Positions 1 through 8,675 of a stretch of DNA of 64,000 nucleotides are shown in pieces. The translations under genes and the position numbers were made by a program. Numbering within the stretch: position 1 is the first letter of the stretch; each line of letters starts with the position of its first letter. The notes under the pieces are model-generated. The model saw only the letters and a program-made list of their open reading frames with translations, was not told where the DNA came from and did no database searches. Origin of the DNA: Brevibacillus dissolubilis (lineage in GTDB: Bacteria > Bacillota > Bacilli > Brevibacillales > Brevibacillaceae); contig NZ_VCNA01000007.1 of NCBI RefSeq assembly GCF_006170445.1, forward strand, positions 242,362 to 306,361. The letters run 5' to 3'.

Positions 1-520
1 AACAGAGATGCGCTTCTTGAAGCAGCTCAAAGGAATGCTGATTACATGAAGATGGTTGGGGGAAGAGATGCGCTCCTTGAAGCAGCTCAAAGGAATGCTG
101 ATTACATGAAGATGGTTGGGAACAGAGATGCGCTTCTTGAAGCAGCTCAAAGGACAGCTGATTACATGAAGATGGTTGGGAACAGAGATACGTTCCTTGA
201 AGCAGCTAAAAGAGCAGATGTTGCTTACATAAGGTCTATAGGAGGAGGCGGAGATGCGCTCCTTGAAGCAGCTCAAAGGACTGTTGATTATATGAAGGTT
301 GTTGGGGGAAGAGATGCGCTCCTTGAAGCATCTAAAAGGGCAGCTGATTACATGAAGGTTGTTGGGGGAAGAGATGCGCTCCTTGAAGCAGCTAAAAGAG
401 CAGCTGATTACATGAAGGCTGTTGGAGGAAGTGATGCGCTCTTTGAAGTAGCTAAAAGGGCAGCTGATTACATGAAGGTTGTTGGGGGAAGAGATGCGCT
501 CCTTGAAGCACAAAATCCAG
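1..520 (+). repeat. Tandem 60-bp coding repeats
   Basis: The sequence repeats with a 60-base period, seen as GATGCGCTTCTTGAAGCAGC or a close variant at about positions 7, 67, 127, 187, 252, 312, 372, 432 and 492. One unit is 66 bases long, an in-frame expansion. Several copies are nearly identical at DNA level, which implies recent duplication and a potential for in-frame copy-number change. Confidence 0.9.
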
Positions 521-1089
521 TAGCGCAATTGGAAACAGATGTTGGAATAATAAGGAATATAGATCAAGTAACAAAGAAAGAATCTCATGCTAAAGAGACT
601 AATGAGAGCACTGAAAGATTCTCAGCCGATGATATTGAGCAAATGAAAGAGTTATTTAAAAGCGTTTTGGAGGAAAGTGGGCTTTTATCTAACCAAGCCA
701 CCATCAAAGAAGGAGTCGACAATTTAGTAAAAGAACAGAAAAAGGCCCAATTAATTAACTTTATTATGGGTATTATTGTGAATATTCTCTCTTTTTATAT
801 TACTTTGCTCCTCCCGGTATCCCCCATAACTGAGCCAAATCAAATATCAACGAACGAATCAGTTACAGTGGTTAATAAGGAATATCTCCAGTATGGTTTT
901 GTCACCTCTAAATCATTGGTTTTACGACAAGGTGCACATCATAAATCAAGATCAATCGGTGAATTGACCCAGGGGACCATTGTTAAAATCATCGAAAGAA
1001 AAAAAGACTGGACCCTTGTTGAATGGAAGGAGGATGAAGCTAGCATTAGCGGTTGGGTTTATACAAGATATGTCACGAAGTTTAAGTAA
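1..1089 (+). CDS. Repeat protein with transmembrane segment and C-terminal SH3-like domain (5' end outside window)
   Basis: The reading frame is open from base 1, so the gene starts upstream of the window; the first ATG inside is only a repeat residue at position 46. The visible protein has three parts. First come about eight copies of a 20-residue unit (consensus MKxVGGRDALLEAAKRAADY), rich in Ala, Leu and Lys and probably helical. Then follows a charged Glu/Lys stretch with a hydrophobic, likely membrane-spanning segment (INFIMGIIVNILSFYITLLL). Last is a roughly 60-residue C-terminal domain (VLRQGAHHKSRSIGELTQGT ... GWVYTRYV) that reads like a bacterial SH3 domain, a fold often used to bind cell wall or proteins. 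No catalytic motif is visible and I do not know the family. An ATG-initiated 347-residue version is possible, but the upstream in-frame repeat makes a longer protein more likely. Confidence 0.75.
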   Translation, partial: NRDALLEAAQRNADYMKMVGGRDALLEAAQRNADYMKMVGNRDALLEAAQRTADYMKMVGNRDTFLEAAKRADVAYIRSIGGGGDALLEAAQRTVDYMKVVGGRDALLEASKRAADYMKVVGGRDALLEAAKRAADYMKAVGGSDALFEVAKRAADYMKVVGGRDALLEAQNPVAQLETDVGIIRNIDQVTKKESHAKETNESTERFSADDIEQMKELFKSVLEESGLLSNQATIKEGVDNLVKEQKKAQLINFIMGIIVNILSFYITLLLPVSPITEPNQISTNESVTVVNKEYLQYGFVTSKSLVLRQGAHHKSRSIGELTQGTIVKIIERKKDWTLVEWKEDEASISGWVYTRYVTKFK

Positions 1090-1220
1090 ACATCAACAAT
1101 CAATTTAGTTGCAAGGAAAGTCATTACGGATTCTCAGATTGGTTCCATGAGATGAGCGAGCAGAGAAATCCGCTCAGTTAGATAAAAGGGACGGTACCCA
1201 AGATTAAGATCTAATTATTA

Positions 1221-1255
1221 CAAGCCGGTTCCATTGCGAGCAGGCTTGTTTATTT
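1221..1255 (+). terminator. Possible terminator after the repeat protein
   Basis: CAAGCC (1221-1226) and GGCTTG (1243-1248) form a short stem followed by TTTATTT. The loop is long (16 bases), so this is a weak candidate. Confidence 0.35.
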
Positions 1256-1740
1256 ACGTCCGTAAAAGGTATACCTTCTTGGACAGTCTAGAGGAGATTG
1301 ATAGTAAACATTTGTAATGTTGGTCGGCCTTTAATGGTGTCCAATGAGCTATACGTCTACTAATTTAAATGTCACATAGGTGTAGAGTGTTGCATTCAAC
1401 CCTATTTTCAGGAAAGTCAAGGGTTTTCTCAGACGAAAGTGCGAAAAAGTGCCATTTTGATTGCAACATATTTTTTGGTTGTCATATTTTTGGCGTCAAC
1501 CAAGCACGCAAAAAAAAACGTGATTCCGTTTTATCTGGTTGACAAAAGGTGGTGGGGGCACATTTTGTTAAAAAGTATGTTGACAGTTCGGAATCCAAAC
1601 AATACCTATTAGTTTACGAACAGGTGTTAATGTATAAAAGTGGAGTTGATTTCACACAATATGCTATGTCCCGAAATGGTTGATTTTAGGATTAGTCAAA
1701 AGACGCACTCGCTTAGTCCTCTGAATATTGGATTTTGGCT
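1256..1740. other. Noncoding stretch
   Basis: No coding frame of convincing composition was seen on either strand between the first gene and the open frame of the HEPN-like gene, which begins after a stop at 1740. The stretch is AT-rich with short A and T runs. I see no clear RNA or repeat in it. Confidence 0.5.
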
Positions 1741-1853
1741 GAGAAGGTATTAAATCAATAAATCTGCTGAATAATAGGGGGAATCATCCAACGCTGACAA
1801 GCTCGAAAGCTAAAGAAGTTTTTAACACAAATCTTGAAGACATTGAACAACTA

Positions 1854-2447
1854 TTGACATTACACGAGCAGATAGGTGGAACTGACAAGGGCAGACGTGA
1901 CCTCGAAGTGCTAAACAAAAGTGCTGTTGTACTCTTGACTGCATGTTGGGAAGCTTATATTGAGGATCTGTGTAAAGAGGCATTTTTGTACATGCTTTAC
2001 AATTGTGAGTCTTACACTCAAATTTCAGTTGGGATTAGAGAGGAGGTCGGGGCCAAATTAATATCAGGGGATGTTTGGTCAATTGCTGGGGATGGTTGGA
2101 GAAAGGTAATTGAAGAGCATGTAAAGGAAGCATTTATCAACGAGATTGACGAAAAGTTTCATACACCGCGTTCTTACAACGTGAAGCTGCTGTTGAAAAA
2201 GTATCTTGGAATTGGCGATATCACTAGAGCCTGGTACTGGCAGAAAATGTCCACTAGTCAAGCGGTTAAAAAGTTGAATGACATGATTACGATCAGAGGC
2301 GGTATAGCTCACCGAGTAAAGGATCCAAATCTAGACATCAATATTCAAAAACAACACGTCATACGTTATATGAAGCATATTGAAACACTTGTCGAAAAGA
2401 CAGAAAGTGCTGTTCAAATACACGTGAAGCAAACGTTGAAAAAGTAA
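1854..2447 (+). CDS. HEPN-like domain protein, start uncertain
   Basis: The protein of about 197 residues is mostly helical, with a WEAYIEDL segment near the N-terminus and RGGIAH near residue 150. RGGIAH fits the R-x4-6-H motif of HEPN domains, which are often ribonucleases in toxin or defence proteins. The overall layout resembles the MAE_28990/RiboL-PSP type of HEPN protein, recognised from memory. The stated start is a TTG. The same frame stays open upstream to 1743 and encodes plausible family sequence (TLTSSKAKEVFNTNLEDIEQ), but has no ATG; CTG at 1794 or an unusual codon are options. The gene may have lost its start codon. No partner antitoxin is adjacent. Function as an RNase is inference. 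Confidence 0.6.
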   Translation: MTLHEQIGGTDKGRRDLEVLNKSAVVLLTACWEAYIEDLCKEAFLYMLYNCESYTQISVGIREEVGAKLISGDVWSIAGDGWRKVIEEHVKEAFINEIDEKFHTPRSYNVKLLLKKYLGIGDITRAWYWQKMSTSQAVKKLNDMITIRGGIAHRVKDPNLDINIQKQHVIRYMKHIETLVEKTESAVQIHVKQTLKK

Positions 2448-2455
2448 CCCATGCC

Positions 2456-2505
2456 AAAGCATTATCTCATGAGTCAGTTGCTCTCTTGAGGTAATGCTTT
2501 TTGCT
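2456..2505 (+). terminator. Terminator after HEPN-like gene
   Basis: AAAGCATTA (2456-2464) pairs with TAATGCTTT (2492-2500), with extra CTC/GAG pairing inside, followed by TTGCTTT. Confidence 0.65.
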
Positions 2506-2709
2506 TTAGCCGATCATCTGAAGACGCTGACAACATTCCTTTCCAGAGTGGGATATTCGATAAATAAACTCACCACATAACATAGATTATGATGAATAAA
2601 ACTTCAGAGTCTTGTGTTGTACTGGAAACATAATGTGAAAATCAGGTGTGTTTCGGGGGCGGGAAATGAAACGTTAACTCGCAACATAAGATTAAGAGTT
2701 TTGATTGTC

Positions 2710-3150
2710 ATGCTGAATGAGTTTGAAACCTTCCTTCGGGAGAAGGGAAAAGCGGAAAATACCATTGGGGGATACATAAGCGGTCTGGAACCTGGAACTC
2801 TTTTTTCGGGACACCTAAAATAAACTGGGGGGCGTTAGTGACGGAGCCGGATGTGTGGAAGTGGATCAGCGGCTTGCTGCATCCAAAAGAGGGGAAGCCG
2901 TTGGCCGTCATTTCGATTAACCGGAAGCTGAACGCCTTGCTCAGCTTTTTTTCCTGGGGAGTACGGGAGAAACGATTCAGCATGAATCCTATGACCGACA
3001 TCCAGGATGTTCGGACGGCGGATGAAGAGAGCGAAAATATTATGTGGCTCAGTGAGGAGGAATTTGAGGCTTATCTGGATCGCATGAAGAAAGCCCCGGT
3101 TAAAAGCAGAGGGGGCATTTTGGCACGATCTCTTTTTGATACCGGATCTG
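2710..3150 (+). pseudogene. Tyrosine recombinase remnant, N-terminal half, frameshifted
   Basis: From ATG 2710 the frame reads MLNEFETFLREKGKAENTI, typical of the SAM-like N-terminal domain of XerC/phage-type tyrosine recombinases. Around 2785 the sense moves to another frame (WGALVTEPDVWKWISGLL, then SINRKLNALLSFFSWGVREK and LSEEEFEAYLDRM), which continues the core-binding domain and the start of the catalytic domain to RGGILARSLFDTG. After about 3150 the similarity stops and no catalytic Arg-His-Arg-Tyr set follows. It is therefore broken by a frameshift and by a 3' truncation. The enzyme would have cut and joined DNA for integration or excision; this copy cannot be active. Confidence 0.7.
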
Positions 3151-3281
3151 AGAACGCGTTAGTAAAGTATTACACTGATGTAACACTTAAGAAGAATAAT
3201 AACTATCATTTATTTACAATTAAGGTAAAATTAACTATAATCCTAAATATACCATTATTTACAAAATAGGAGATGTGTTAC

Positions 3282-4484
3282 ATGATCAAAAAAACAGGCT
3301 TACTTTCCTTAGTATTAATGACCGGATTAGTTGGTCAAACAAACGCTGCTGAACTTAATTCTGACAGTATTGAGGTTCCAGAAGGGGTTGAAGTGCCTTT
3401 ATCTGATGACATTCAAAACAATCCAAGTGAACTTCCTGAATACGTCAAAGAGTACATTAAAAAGCGGAAGAAAAATATTTCCCCCGAACAAAACGTGATC
3501 ACACCTGATTATACATTAGGCGTTACCTTTGAACGGATGGGAGCGCGTTATATCTACTCTAATTCACCAGAGCCAATTCTTGGATCACATATTACCAATT
3601 CCCAAGGTGGTTCCTTTACGACAGAAACTACTATCAGTTCCTCTGCAACTTATGTGGCGGATTTTTACCATCATAACAACTCAAGTGTTAGTGGAGTAAA
3701 ACTGGGAATTGCAGTTAAAAACACCAGTTCTTCTCCCGTCACCTTGTTTATTAATGAAAAAGCTATCAGTAGTGCAGGCTACACAATTGATATGGCTGCA
3801 CCTGTTGAAGCAAATTATGGGAAAAGCACCAATTATGAATCGTATACGATCAATCCAGGTGAAACGAGAGTCATGATGAGCACCTCTCTTACAAACGGAT
3901 ATATTGGTAACGGGAAAATTAAATTTTCTGCGAATGCAAATGGTTTAAAAGCGAGAATTTATTTTGCACATCCAAATACCTCGAATACCAATATCTTCAA
4001 TTTCCCTCAAGCTACGATTTCAAGGTATGATTTTACGAGCGCTACTTTTGATAATAGTGCTCGTTACGCATGGATTGATGCAAACACCTATTATCCTAAT
4101 AACCACACATTCTACTTTTCCAGTTACAATCAACAGGGTAACAGTTATGAATACGAGCAAGCTAACACTTCCGGAAACACGGTACTGGGTGCAACTGATT
4201 TGGACGGTAATTACGGAGTAGAGTATTGGACGGGTGTGAAAAATGCCTATGGTAGAACCCTTAGAATATATCCAAACCTAACTTCCCCTTCAAGTTGCTA
4301 CGGAGGAGGAGCAAGAATTGCACTTTGGACACCAGCTAACGGTTGGTTCACGACTACCAAGATTACAACTGCGGGGAACTATTGGTCAATGGCGCTACCA
4401 CCGGCTGATAGTGATGGTTACAGCTATTTTGGATACACTCTCCCAGGGGGTAACTGCGGTAACGTGAGATTTGAAATCCGCTAA
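3282..4484 (+). CDS. Secreted protein of unknown function
   Basis: 400 residues from ATG 3282. AGGAG at 3268-3272 is nine bases upstream, which favours this start over the ATG at 3273. The N-terminus is a signal peptide: Lys-Lys, a hydrophobic run LLSLVLMTGLVG, then cleavage near TNAAE. The mature part is rich in Ser, Thr, Asn and Tyr, low in Lys after residue 60, and looks beta-rich, as in extracellular or surface proteins. Two Cys (SSCYGGG and GGNCGN) near the C-terminus could form a disulfide. I do not recognise the family. Its AT-richer composition and position between two decayed recombinases suggest acquired DNA. It has its own terminator downstream. Confidence 0.8.
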   Translation: MIKKTGLLSLVLMTGLVGQTNAAELNSDSIEVPEGVEVPLSDDIQNNPSELPEYVKEYIKKRKKNISPEQNVITPDYTLGVTFERMGARYIYSNSPEPILGSHITNSQGGSFTTETTISSSATYVADFYHHNNSSVSGVKLGIAVKNTSSSPVTLFINEKAISSAGYTIDMAAPVEANYGKSTNYESYTINPGETRVMMSTSLTNGYIGNGKIKFSANANGLKARIYFAHPNTSNTNIFNFPQATISRYDFTSATFDNSARYAWIDANTYYPNNHTFYFSSYNQQGNSYEYEQANTSGNTVLGATDLDGNYGVEYWTGVKNAYGRTLRIYPNLTSPSSCYGGGARIALWTPANGWFTTTKITTAGNYWSMALPPADSDGYSYFGYTLPGGNCGNVRFEIR

Positions 4485-4497
4485 TTATAACAGACTC

Positions 4498-4540
4498 AAG
4501 TCGATTTTTCCTTCGCTAAGGAATCATCGACTTTTTCTGT
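4498..4540 (+). terminator. Terminator of the secreted-protein gene
   Basis: AAGTCGAT (4498-4505) pairs with ATCGACTT (4526-4533), with inner TTCC/GGAA pairing, followed by TTTCTGTTG. Confidence 0.8.
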
Positions 4541-4576
4541 TGTATCAAACGTTTGTAAATAACTCTTCATCTTGGG

Positions 4577-4858
4577 AGGTTCCTAGACTTCTTCCAGACG
4601 TCATATGGCCACGACAAAATATCCGCCGTCATCAAGCGGGATGTGGTAGGGTGGCAGGATGATCTGGTTGAGCGGGATCTGGCACTGGCGACCGTAAACA
4701 ACCACATGGCCTCCCTATCCGTGCCTTCCAGCTCATCGAGGAGACGGATGCCAACAGCTACGAACTTCAGCGCCGATTGGGTCACCGCTCAGAACGGTAC
4801 ATACAGCGGTACAAAAATCCGCCAGAGGAAGTAGCAGCGGGGTACGTTGAGGATTTTT
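4577..4858 (+). pseudogene. Second tyrosine recombinase remnant, internally deleted
   Basis: The frame from about 4577 reads FLDFFQTSYGHDKISAVIKR and DDLVERDLALATVNNHMASL, a SAM-like N-terminal domain of a tyrosine recombinase. It then jumps, in another frame near 4718, straight to a C-terminal end, IRAFQLIEETDANSYELQRR then LGHRSERYIQRYKNPPEEV, stopping at 4858. LGHRS...Y is the usual region of the catalytic tyrosine. Most of the catalytic domain is missing, so this is an internally deleted relic. It is distinct from the relic at 2710-3150, because both keep an N-terminal domain. Confidence 0.7.
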
Positions 4859-5103
4859 AAAAGGAAAGCAGATGCCCGGTAAGTGATGAAAATATGGCTA
4901 GTCATTTAAATGACGACAGTATTAAATATGAAGGAAAAGGAAGGGGCACAACTCCCTCTGCGAACCACAAGTGATCACAAAAATGGTAAGGGGTTTGCAA
5001 GTAGCTAGGCTCGTAATCTTATCACAAGTAAACTGGCCAACTTTTTCGTGATCGTTTACAAAGGCGATTTGTCTGGTAATTTATTAATAAATATGCTCTT
5101 TCG
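4859..5103. other. Noncoding stretch
   Basis: No gene, RNA or repeat that I can support lies between the recombinase relic and the terminator of the two-component system. Confidence 0.5.
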
Positions 5104-5136
5104 AAAAATGACTCTGGAACAATTCCAGAGTCATTT
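5104..5136 (-). terminator. Terminator of the two-component operon
   Basis: A perfect 14-bp stem (5106-5119 with 5123-5136, loop CAA) is followed on the minus strand by a T run. It lies just after the stop of the histidine kinase gene. Confidence 0.85.
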
Positions 5137-5159
5137 GATCTACAGTAAAAGCTATTAAC

Positions 5160-6590
5160 TCACGATGCCACCAGCATCTCCCCACCCTTCGGCAGATGAA
5201 TCGCAAAAATCGTCCGCTCCACCGAACTCTCCAACAGACACAGACTTCCACCATGCTTCTCCACAATCTTTTTCGAAATCGACAGCCCAAGCCCCGTTCC
5301 ACCGTCACTTTTACGCGCAGTATCCCCACGGGTGAATGGGTCAAAGATATTCTGCCGGACATTCTCCGGTATCCCCACGCCGTCATCGCCGATCTCAATC
5401 TGAACCGAATCCTCCGTCTCCATCAGCTCAATCCGCAGCTTGGTGCCTTCCGGATTGTATTTCACTGCATTGGACAAGATGTTCGATACCGCGCGGGACA
5501 GCTGCTTCTGATCGATCGGGTACAGCACTTCCGTCTGCGGCAGATGGACATGCAGGTCAAAATTCTTTTCCTCCATCTCGTCAAAATGCCCCAGCACCAT
5601 CTCGCGCAAGAATTCACAGAGATCCGCTTCCTGCGTGGAGAGGTGGTAATCGGAATCGTCCATCATCAAAAACTCAAACAGGGTGTTGATCAGACTGGTG
5701 ACGCGGACCGATTTGTCATAGATCAGATTCAGGTAGCGCTGGGTTTTGTCCTTGTCATTGACCATGCCTTCATTGAGGGCACGGGCATAGCCTTGGATGC
5801 TGGTGATCGGGGTCTTGAGGTCATGAGAGATGTCGACGAGCATCCGCTGCTTGCTTTCCTCCAGCTTTTGATTTTCCTGCTCCGTCTTCTCCAGACGGTC
5901 GGCCATGTAGTTGAAGGCGTCTCGGATCTTGGCAAATTCGCTCTCCGCCTTGACATCGAGGACGAGGCGGGTGTCGTATTCTCCGTCCCTCATCTTTTTC
6001 AGCCCCTCGGTGATCGTCTTCAGCGGACGGCTGATCCGCTTGGCGGTCCAATGGCTGAACAGGAAGATCATCAGCGCGATGGGGATCAGCAGGATCGGGA
6101 TAGCTTTGAGGATGGTGGTCGTCACCTCTGATACCGTCTGCTCGTAATTCTTGAACAGGTGGACCTGAATGGTGATCGAATCACGCGGGATTTTGACCAG
6201 ACAGAGCAGTTCACGGCCGCGCGGGGTCGTAAACGGCGCGATCGAATAGTAGAATTCCTGTGATTCAGGATTGTCCAGCTTTTCGTACAGCTCCTGCTCG
6301 CTGTAGGTGTAGAGATCATCTTTTTTGACGCCGATGACGTGGATTACTTTTTTCTGCTCGTTGAGGATCTCCACCCAGCCGCCGCTTGGCTTGATGTCTT
6401 CGATGCTGATGTCGCGGTAGCTTTCGTTGACCAAGTCTTTGGCACGATAGACGGGGGAGACACCCTCTTTCATCCGCGAATCGATCTCAGAGAACAGATA
6501 GGTGAGGGCCGCCGTCAGGATCAGGCTGATCAGGATAATAAAGAACGTGTAGTTCCACATGAGGGTCGAGTGAATTTTTTTAGGTTTCAT
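5160..6590 (-). CDS. Sensor histidine kinase (HAMP, HisKA, HATPase)
   Basis: 476 residues from ATG 6590; an earlier ATG at 6611 is less likely because 6590 gives an 11-base overlap with the upstream regulator stop, a usual coupling. Order: N-terminal membrane helix (FFIILISLILTAALTYL), extracytoplasmic sensor domain of about 130 residues, second membrane helix (ILLIPIALMIFLF), HAMP linker, phosphoacceptor box DISHDLKTPITSIQGY, N box (NILSNAVKYNP), and G boxes (GDDGVGIP, GGTGLGLSISK). It autophosphorylates on the His of SHDLKTP and passes phosphate to the regulator encoded just upstream. The signal is unknown. All domains are complete. Confidence 0.92.
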   Translation of the reverse strand: MKPKKIHSTLMWNYTFFIILISLILTAALTYLFSEIDSRMKEGVSPVYRAKDLVNESYRDISIEDIKPSGGWVEILNEQKKVIHVIGVKKDDLYTYSEQELYEKLDNPESQEFYYSIAPFTTPRGRELLCLVKIPRDSITIQVHLFKNYEQTVSEVTTTILKAIPILLIPIALMIFLFSHWTAKRISRPLKTITEGLKKMRDGEYDTRLVLDVKAESEFAKIRDAFNYMADRLEKTEQENQKLEESKQRMLVDISHDLKTPITSIQGYARALNEGMVNDKDKTQRYLNLIYDKSVRVTSLINTLFEFLMMDDSDYHLSTQEADLCEFLREMVLGHFDEMEEKNFDLHVHLPQTEVLYPIDQKQLSRAVSNILSNAVKYNPEGTKLRIELMETEDSVQIEIGDDGVGIPENVRQNIFDPFTRGDTARKSDGGTGLGLSISKKIVEKHGGSLCLLESSVERTIFAIHLPKGGEMLVAS

Positions 6591-7299
6591 CGGACAACAC
6601 CTGTTTTTCAAACTTGTAGCCGAGTCCGCGCACGGTCTTCAGATAAACCGGCTTTTTCGGGTCTGGCTCGATTTTGTCACGGATTTTGCTCATATGCACC
6701 ATGATCGTATTGTCATCGCCGACGAATAAGTCCTCCCAGACGTTCTCAAAAATCTGCTTTTTGGTAAACACGCGGCCGGGCTGGTTCATCAGGAGGGCGA
6801 TGATCTTGTACTCGATAGAGGTGAGCGGTACCTCTTCGCCTTGGCGGTAGAGCACGCAGCTGGACTTGTCCAGTGTCAGCTCACCCACTGAGATCGTATC
6901 TGGCGGTACATCCGGCTGCTGGGTCGCATTCAGCTGGTAAAAACGGCGCAGCTGCGCCTGGATGCGTGCCACCACTTCCAGCGGGTTGAACGGCTTGCTG
7001 ATGTAGTCGTCAGCGCCGAGACCAAGCCCGAGGATTTTGTCATTGTCCTGTCCGCGCGCACTGAGGATGATGACGGGGATGTTATAGTCGCGGCGCAGGG
7101 TCTTGAGCAGCTGAAAGCCGTCCATCCGGGGCATCATCACGTCGATCACGGCCAGATCGATCTGGTTCTGCTGCAATTTTTCGTAGGCATCCTGTCCGTC
7201 ATAAGCCTCGACGACGGAGAAGCCTTCTTTATCTACATAGAGCTTCAAGAGCTCCACGATCTCTTGTTCATCGTCTGCGATCAGTATGGTATGACTCAA
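6580..7299 (-). CDS. OmpR/PhoB-family response regulator
   Basis: 239 residues starting at TTG 7299, with GGAGG seven bases upstream. The receiver domain has the acidic pocket (IADDEQE), phosphoacceptor Asp in DVMMPRMDG, and Lys in ISKPFNP. The C-terminal winged-helix DNA-binding domain has TSIEYKIIALLMNQPGRVFT and the end VRGLGYKFE typical of OmpR proteins. It is the partner of the kinase downstream and overlaps it by 11 bases. The operon is divergent from prfB. Target genes are unknown. Confidence 0.93.
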   Translation of the reverse strand: MSHTILIADDEQEIVELLKLYVDKEGFSVVEAYDGQDAYEKLQQNQIDLAVIDVMMPRMDGFQLLKTLRRDYNIPVIILSARGQDNDKILGLGLGADDYISKPFNPLEVVARIQAQLRRFYQLNATQQPDVPPDTISVGELTLDKSSCVLYRQGEEVPLTSIEYKIIALLMNQPGRVFTKKQIFENVWEDLFVGDDNTIMVHMSKIRDKIEPDPKKPVYLKTVRGLGYKFEKQVLSDET

Positions 7300-7404
7300 T
7301 GTAATACCTCCATATCCATTTGGAATCCATAGTAGCGCAATTACCTTTCTTCTATCTTAATCCAACCTTAAGAGTATCTGAAATTTTTTTGCCCCCGCAG
7401 TCGG

Positions 7405-7432
7405 TTGCACTCTCCCCGAAAGTAAGTACAAT
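7405..7432 (+). promoter_or_regulatory. Candidate prfB promoter
   Basis: TTGCAC (7405-7410) and TACAAT (7427-7432) are 16 bases apart, 45 bases before the prfB start. Confidence 0.55.
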
Positions 7433-7476
7433 AATACATAACCCTAAAGACACATTGATAAGGTGGTTTGGAACGC

Positions 7477-8599
7477 ATGGCTTTGATTGACATTGCTGAT
7501 GTGAAGCAAGAGCTATCGAGTATGGCTAAACGATTAGCGGATATCAGGGGGTCTCTTTGACCTCCCAGTGAAGCAAGAACGCATCGGGGAGCTGGAGGAG
7601 CGGATGCTCGCCCCTGACTTCTGGGATGACAACGATGCGGCACAGAAGACGATCAGCGAGATGAATGCACTCAAGAGTCTCGTCGAAAAAATGAGCAAGC
7701 TGGACTCCTCCTACGAGGACCTCCAGGTGATGCTGGAGCTGGTGATCGAAGAGGGAGAGGACTCCATGATCCAAGAGCTCTACGACAGCACCCAAGCGCT
7801 CAAAAAAGAATTCGAAAACTTCGAGCTGGAACTGCTCCTAAGCGACGAATACGATAAAAACAACGCGATCCTCGAGCTTCACCCAGGCGCGGGCGGTACC
7901 GAGTCCCAAGACTGGGGCGCGATGCTTCTGCGGATGTATACGCGCTGGGCCGAAGACAGAGGCTTCAAGGTGGAGACGCTTGACTACCTGCCGGGCGATG
8001 AGGCAGGCATCAAGAGCGTCACCCTTCTGATTAAAGGGCACAATGCCTACGGCTATCTCAAAGCGGAAAAAGGCGTACACCGTCTCGTCCGAATCTCTCC
8101 ATTCGACTCATCCGGACGCCGTCACACCTCGTTCGTCTCCTGCAACGTCCTGCCTGAGATCGAGAACGATAATGAAGTGAACATCCGCTCCGAGGATCTC
8201 AAGATCGACACCTACCGCGCCAGTGGAGCAGGTGGTCAGCATATCAATACCACTGACTCGGCTGTACGGATCACGCATTTGCCGACCGGTGTCGTCGTGA
8301 CCTGCCAGACCGAGCGTTCCCAGATCAAAAACCGTGAGCGCGCGATGAAGATGCTCGCCGGTAAACTGTTCGAAAGAATGCGCGAAGAGCAGCAAAAGAC
8401 GCTTGATGCTATCCAAGGGGAGCAAAAGGATATCGGCTGGGGCAGCCAGATCCGCTCCTACGTCTTCCACCCATACAGCATGGTAAAAGACCACCGCACC
8501 AACACCGAGGTAGGTAACGTGCAGGCGGTCATGGACGGCGACATCGACATGTTCATCGATGCGTACCTGCGTTCCCAACTCAACTTCGACGAAAAATAA
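7477..8599 (+). CDS. prfB: Peptide chain release factor 2, made by +1 programmed frameshift
   Basis: Release factor 2 ends translation at UGA and UAA. The gene begins at ATG 7477 ([20 protein letters not shown]), runs 27 codons to an in-frame TGA at 7558-7560, and continues in the +1 frame from GAC 7559 to 8599. The full product is about 373 residues. The second part holds the SPF stop-codon recognition motif ([14 protein letters not shown]) and the GGQ motif ([16 protein letters not shown]), which triggers peptide release. The shift site is the classic RF2 autoregulatory one. The product lacking the shift would be a 27-residue peptide. Neighbouring gene order (prfB, further on cytochrome c551 and ftsEX) matches Bacillus, with insertions between. 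Confidence 0.97.
7546..7561 (+). promoter_or_regulatory. prfB programmed +1 frameshift site
   Basis: AGG GGG TCT CTT TGA C: a Shine-Dalgarno-like AGGGGG three bases before CTT, then the slippery CTT_TGA_C. Low RF2 lets the ribosome slip forward on CTT and make more RF2. Confidence 0.95.
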
Positions 8600-8613
8600 A
8601 CAACCCCTTTACC

Positions 8614-8668
8614 CAAAAAAAGGTCATGCATTCTGCCATATAGGCGCAATGCATGACCTTCTTGTTTT
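8614..8668. terminator. Bidirectional terminator between prfB and the RiPP locus
   Basis: AAGGTCATGCATT (8620-8632) pairs perfectly with AATGCATGACCTT (8648-8660). There is an A run before and a T-rich run after, so it can end transcription of prfB and of the convergent M50 gene. Confidence 0.85.
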
Positions 8669-8675
8669 GTCATCG

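Noticed and set aside
1..520. CRISPR or noncoding satellite
   Set aside because: The 60-base period keeps one reading frame and encodes a regular 20-residue unit.
5196..6131. 311-codon plus-strand frame opposite the histidine kinase
   Set aside because: Antisense to conserved HAMP, HisKA and HATPase motifs; no recognisable protein.
5160..7299. Dedicated regulator of the RiPP locus
   Set aside because: It is separated by prfB and a strong bidirectional terminator; nothing links them beyond proximity.
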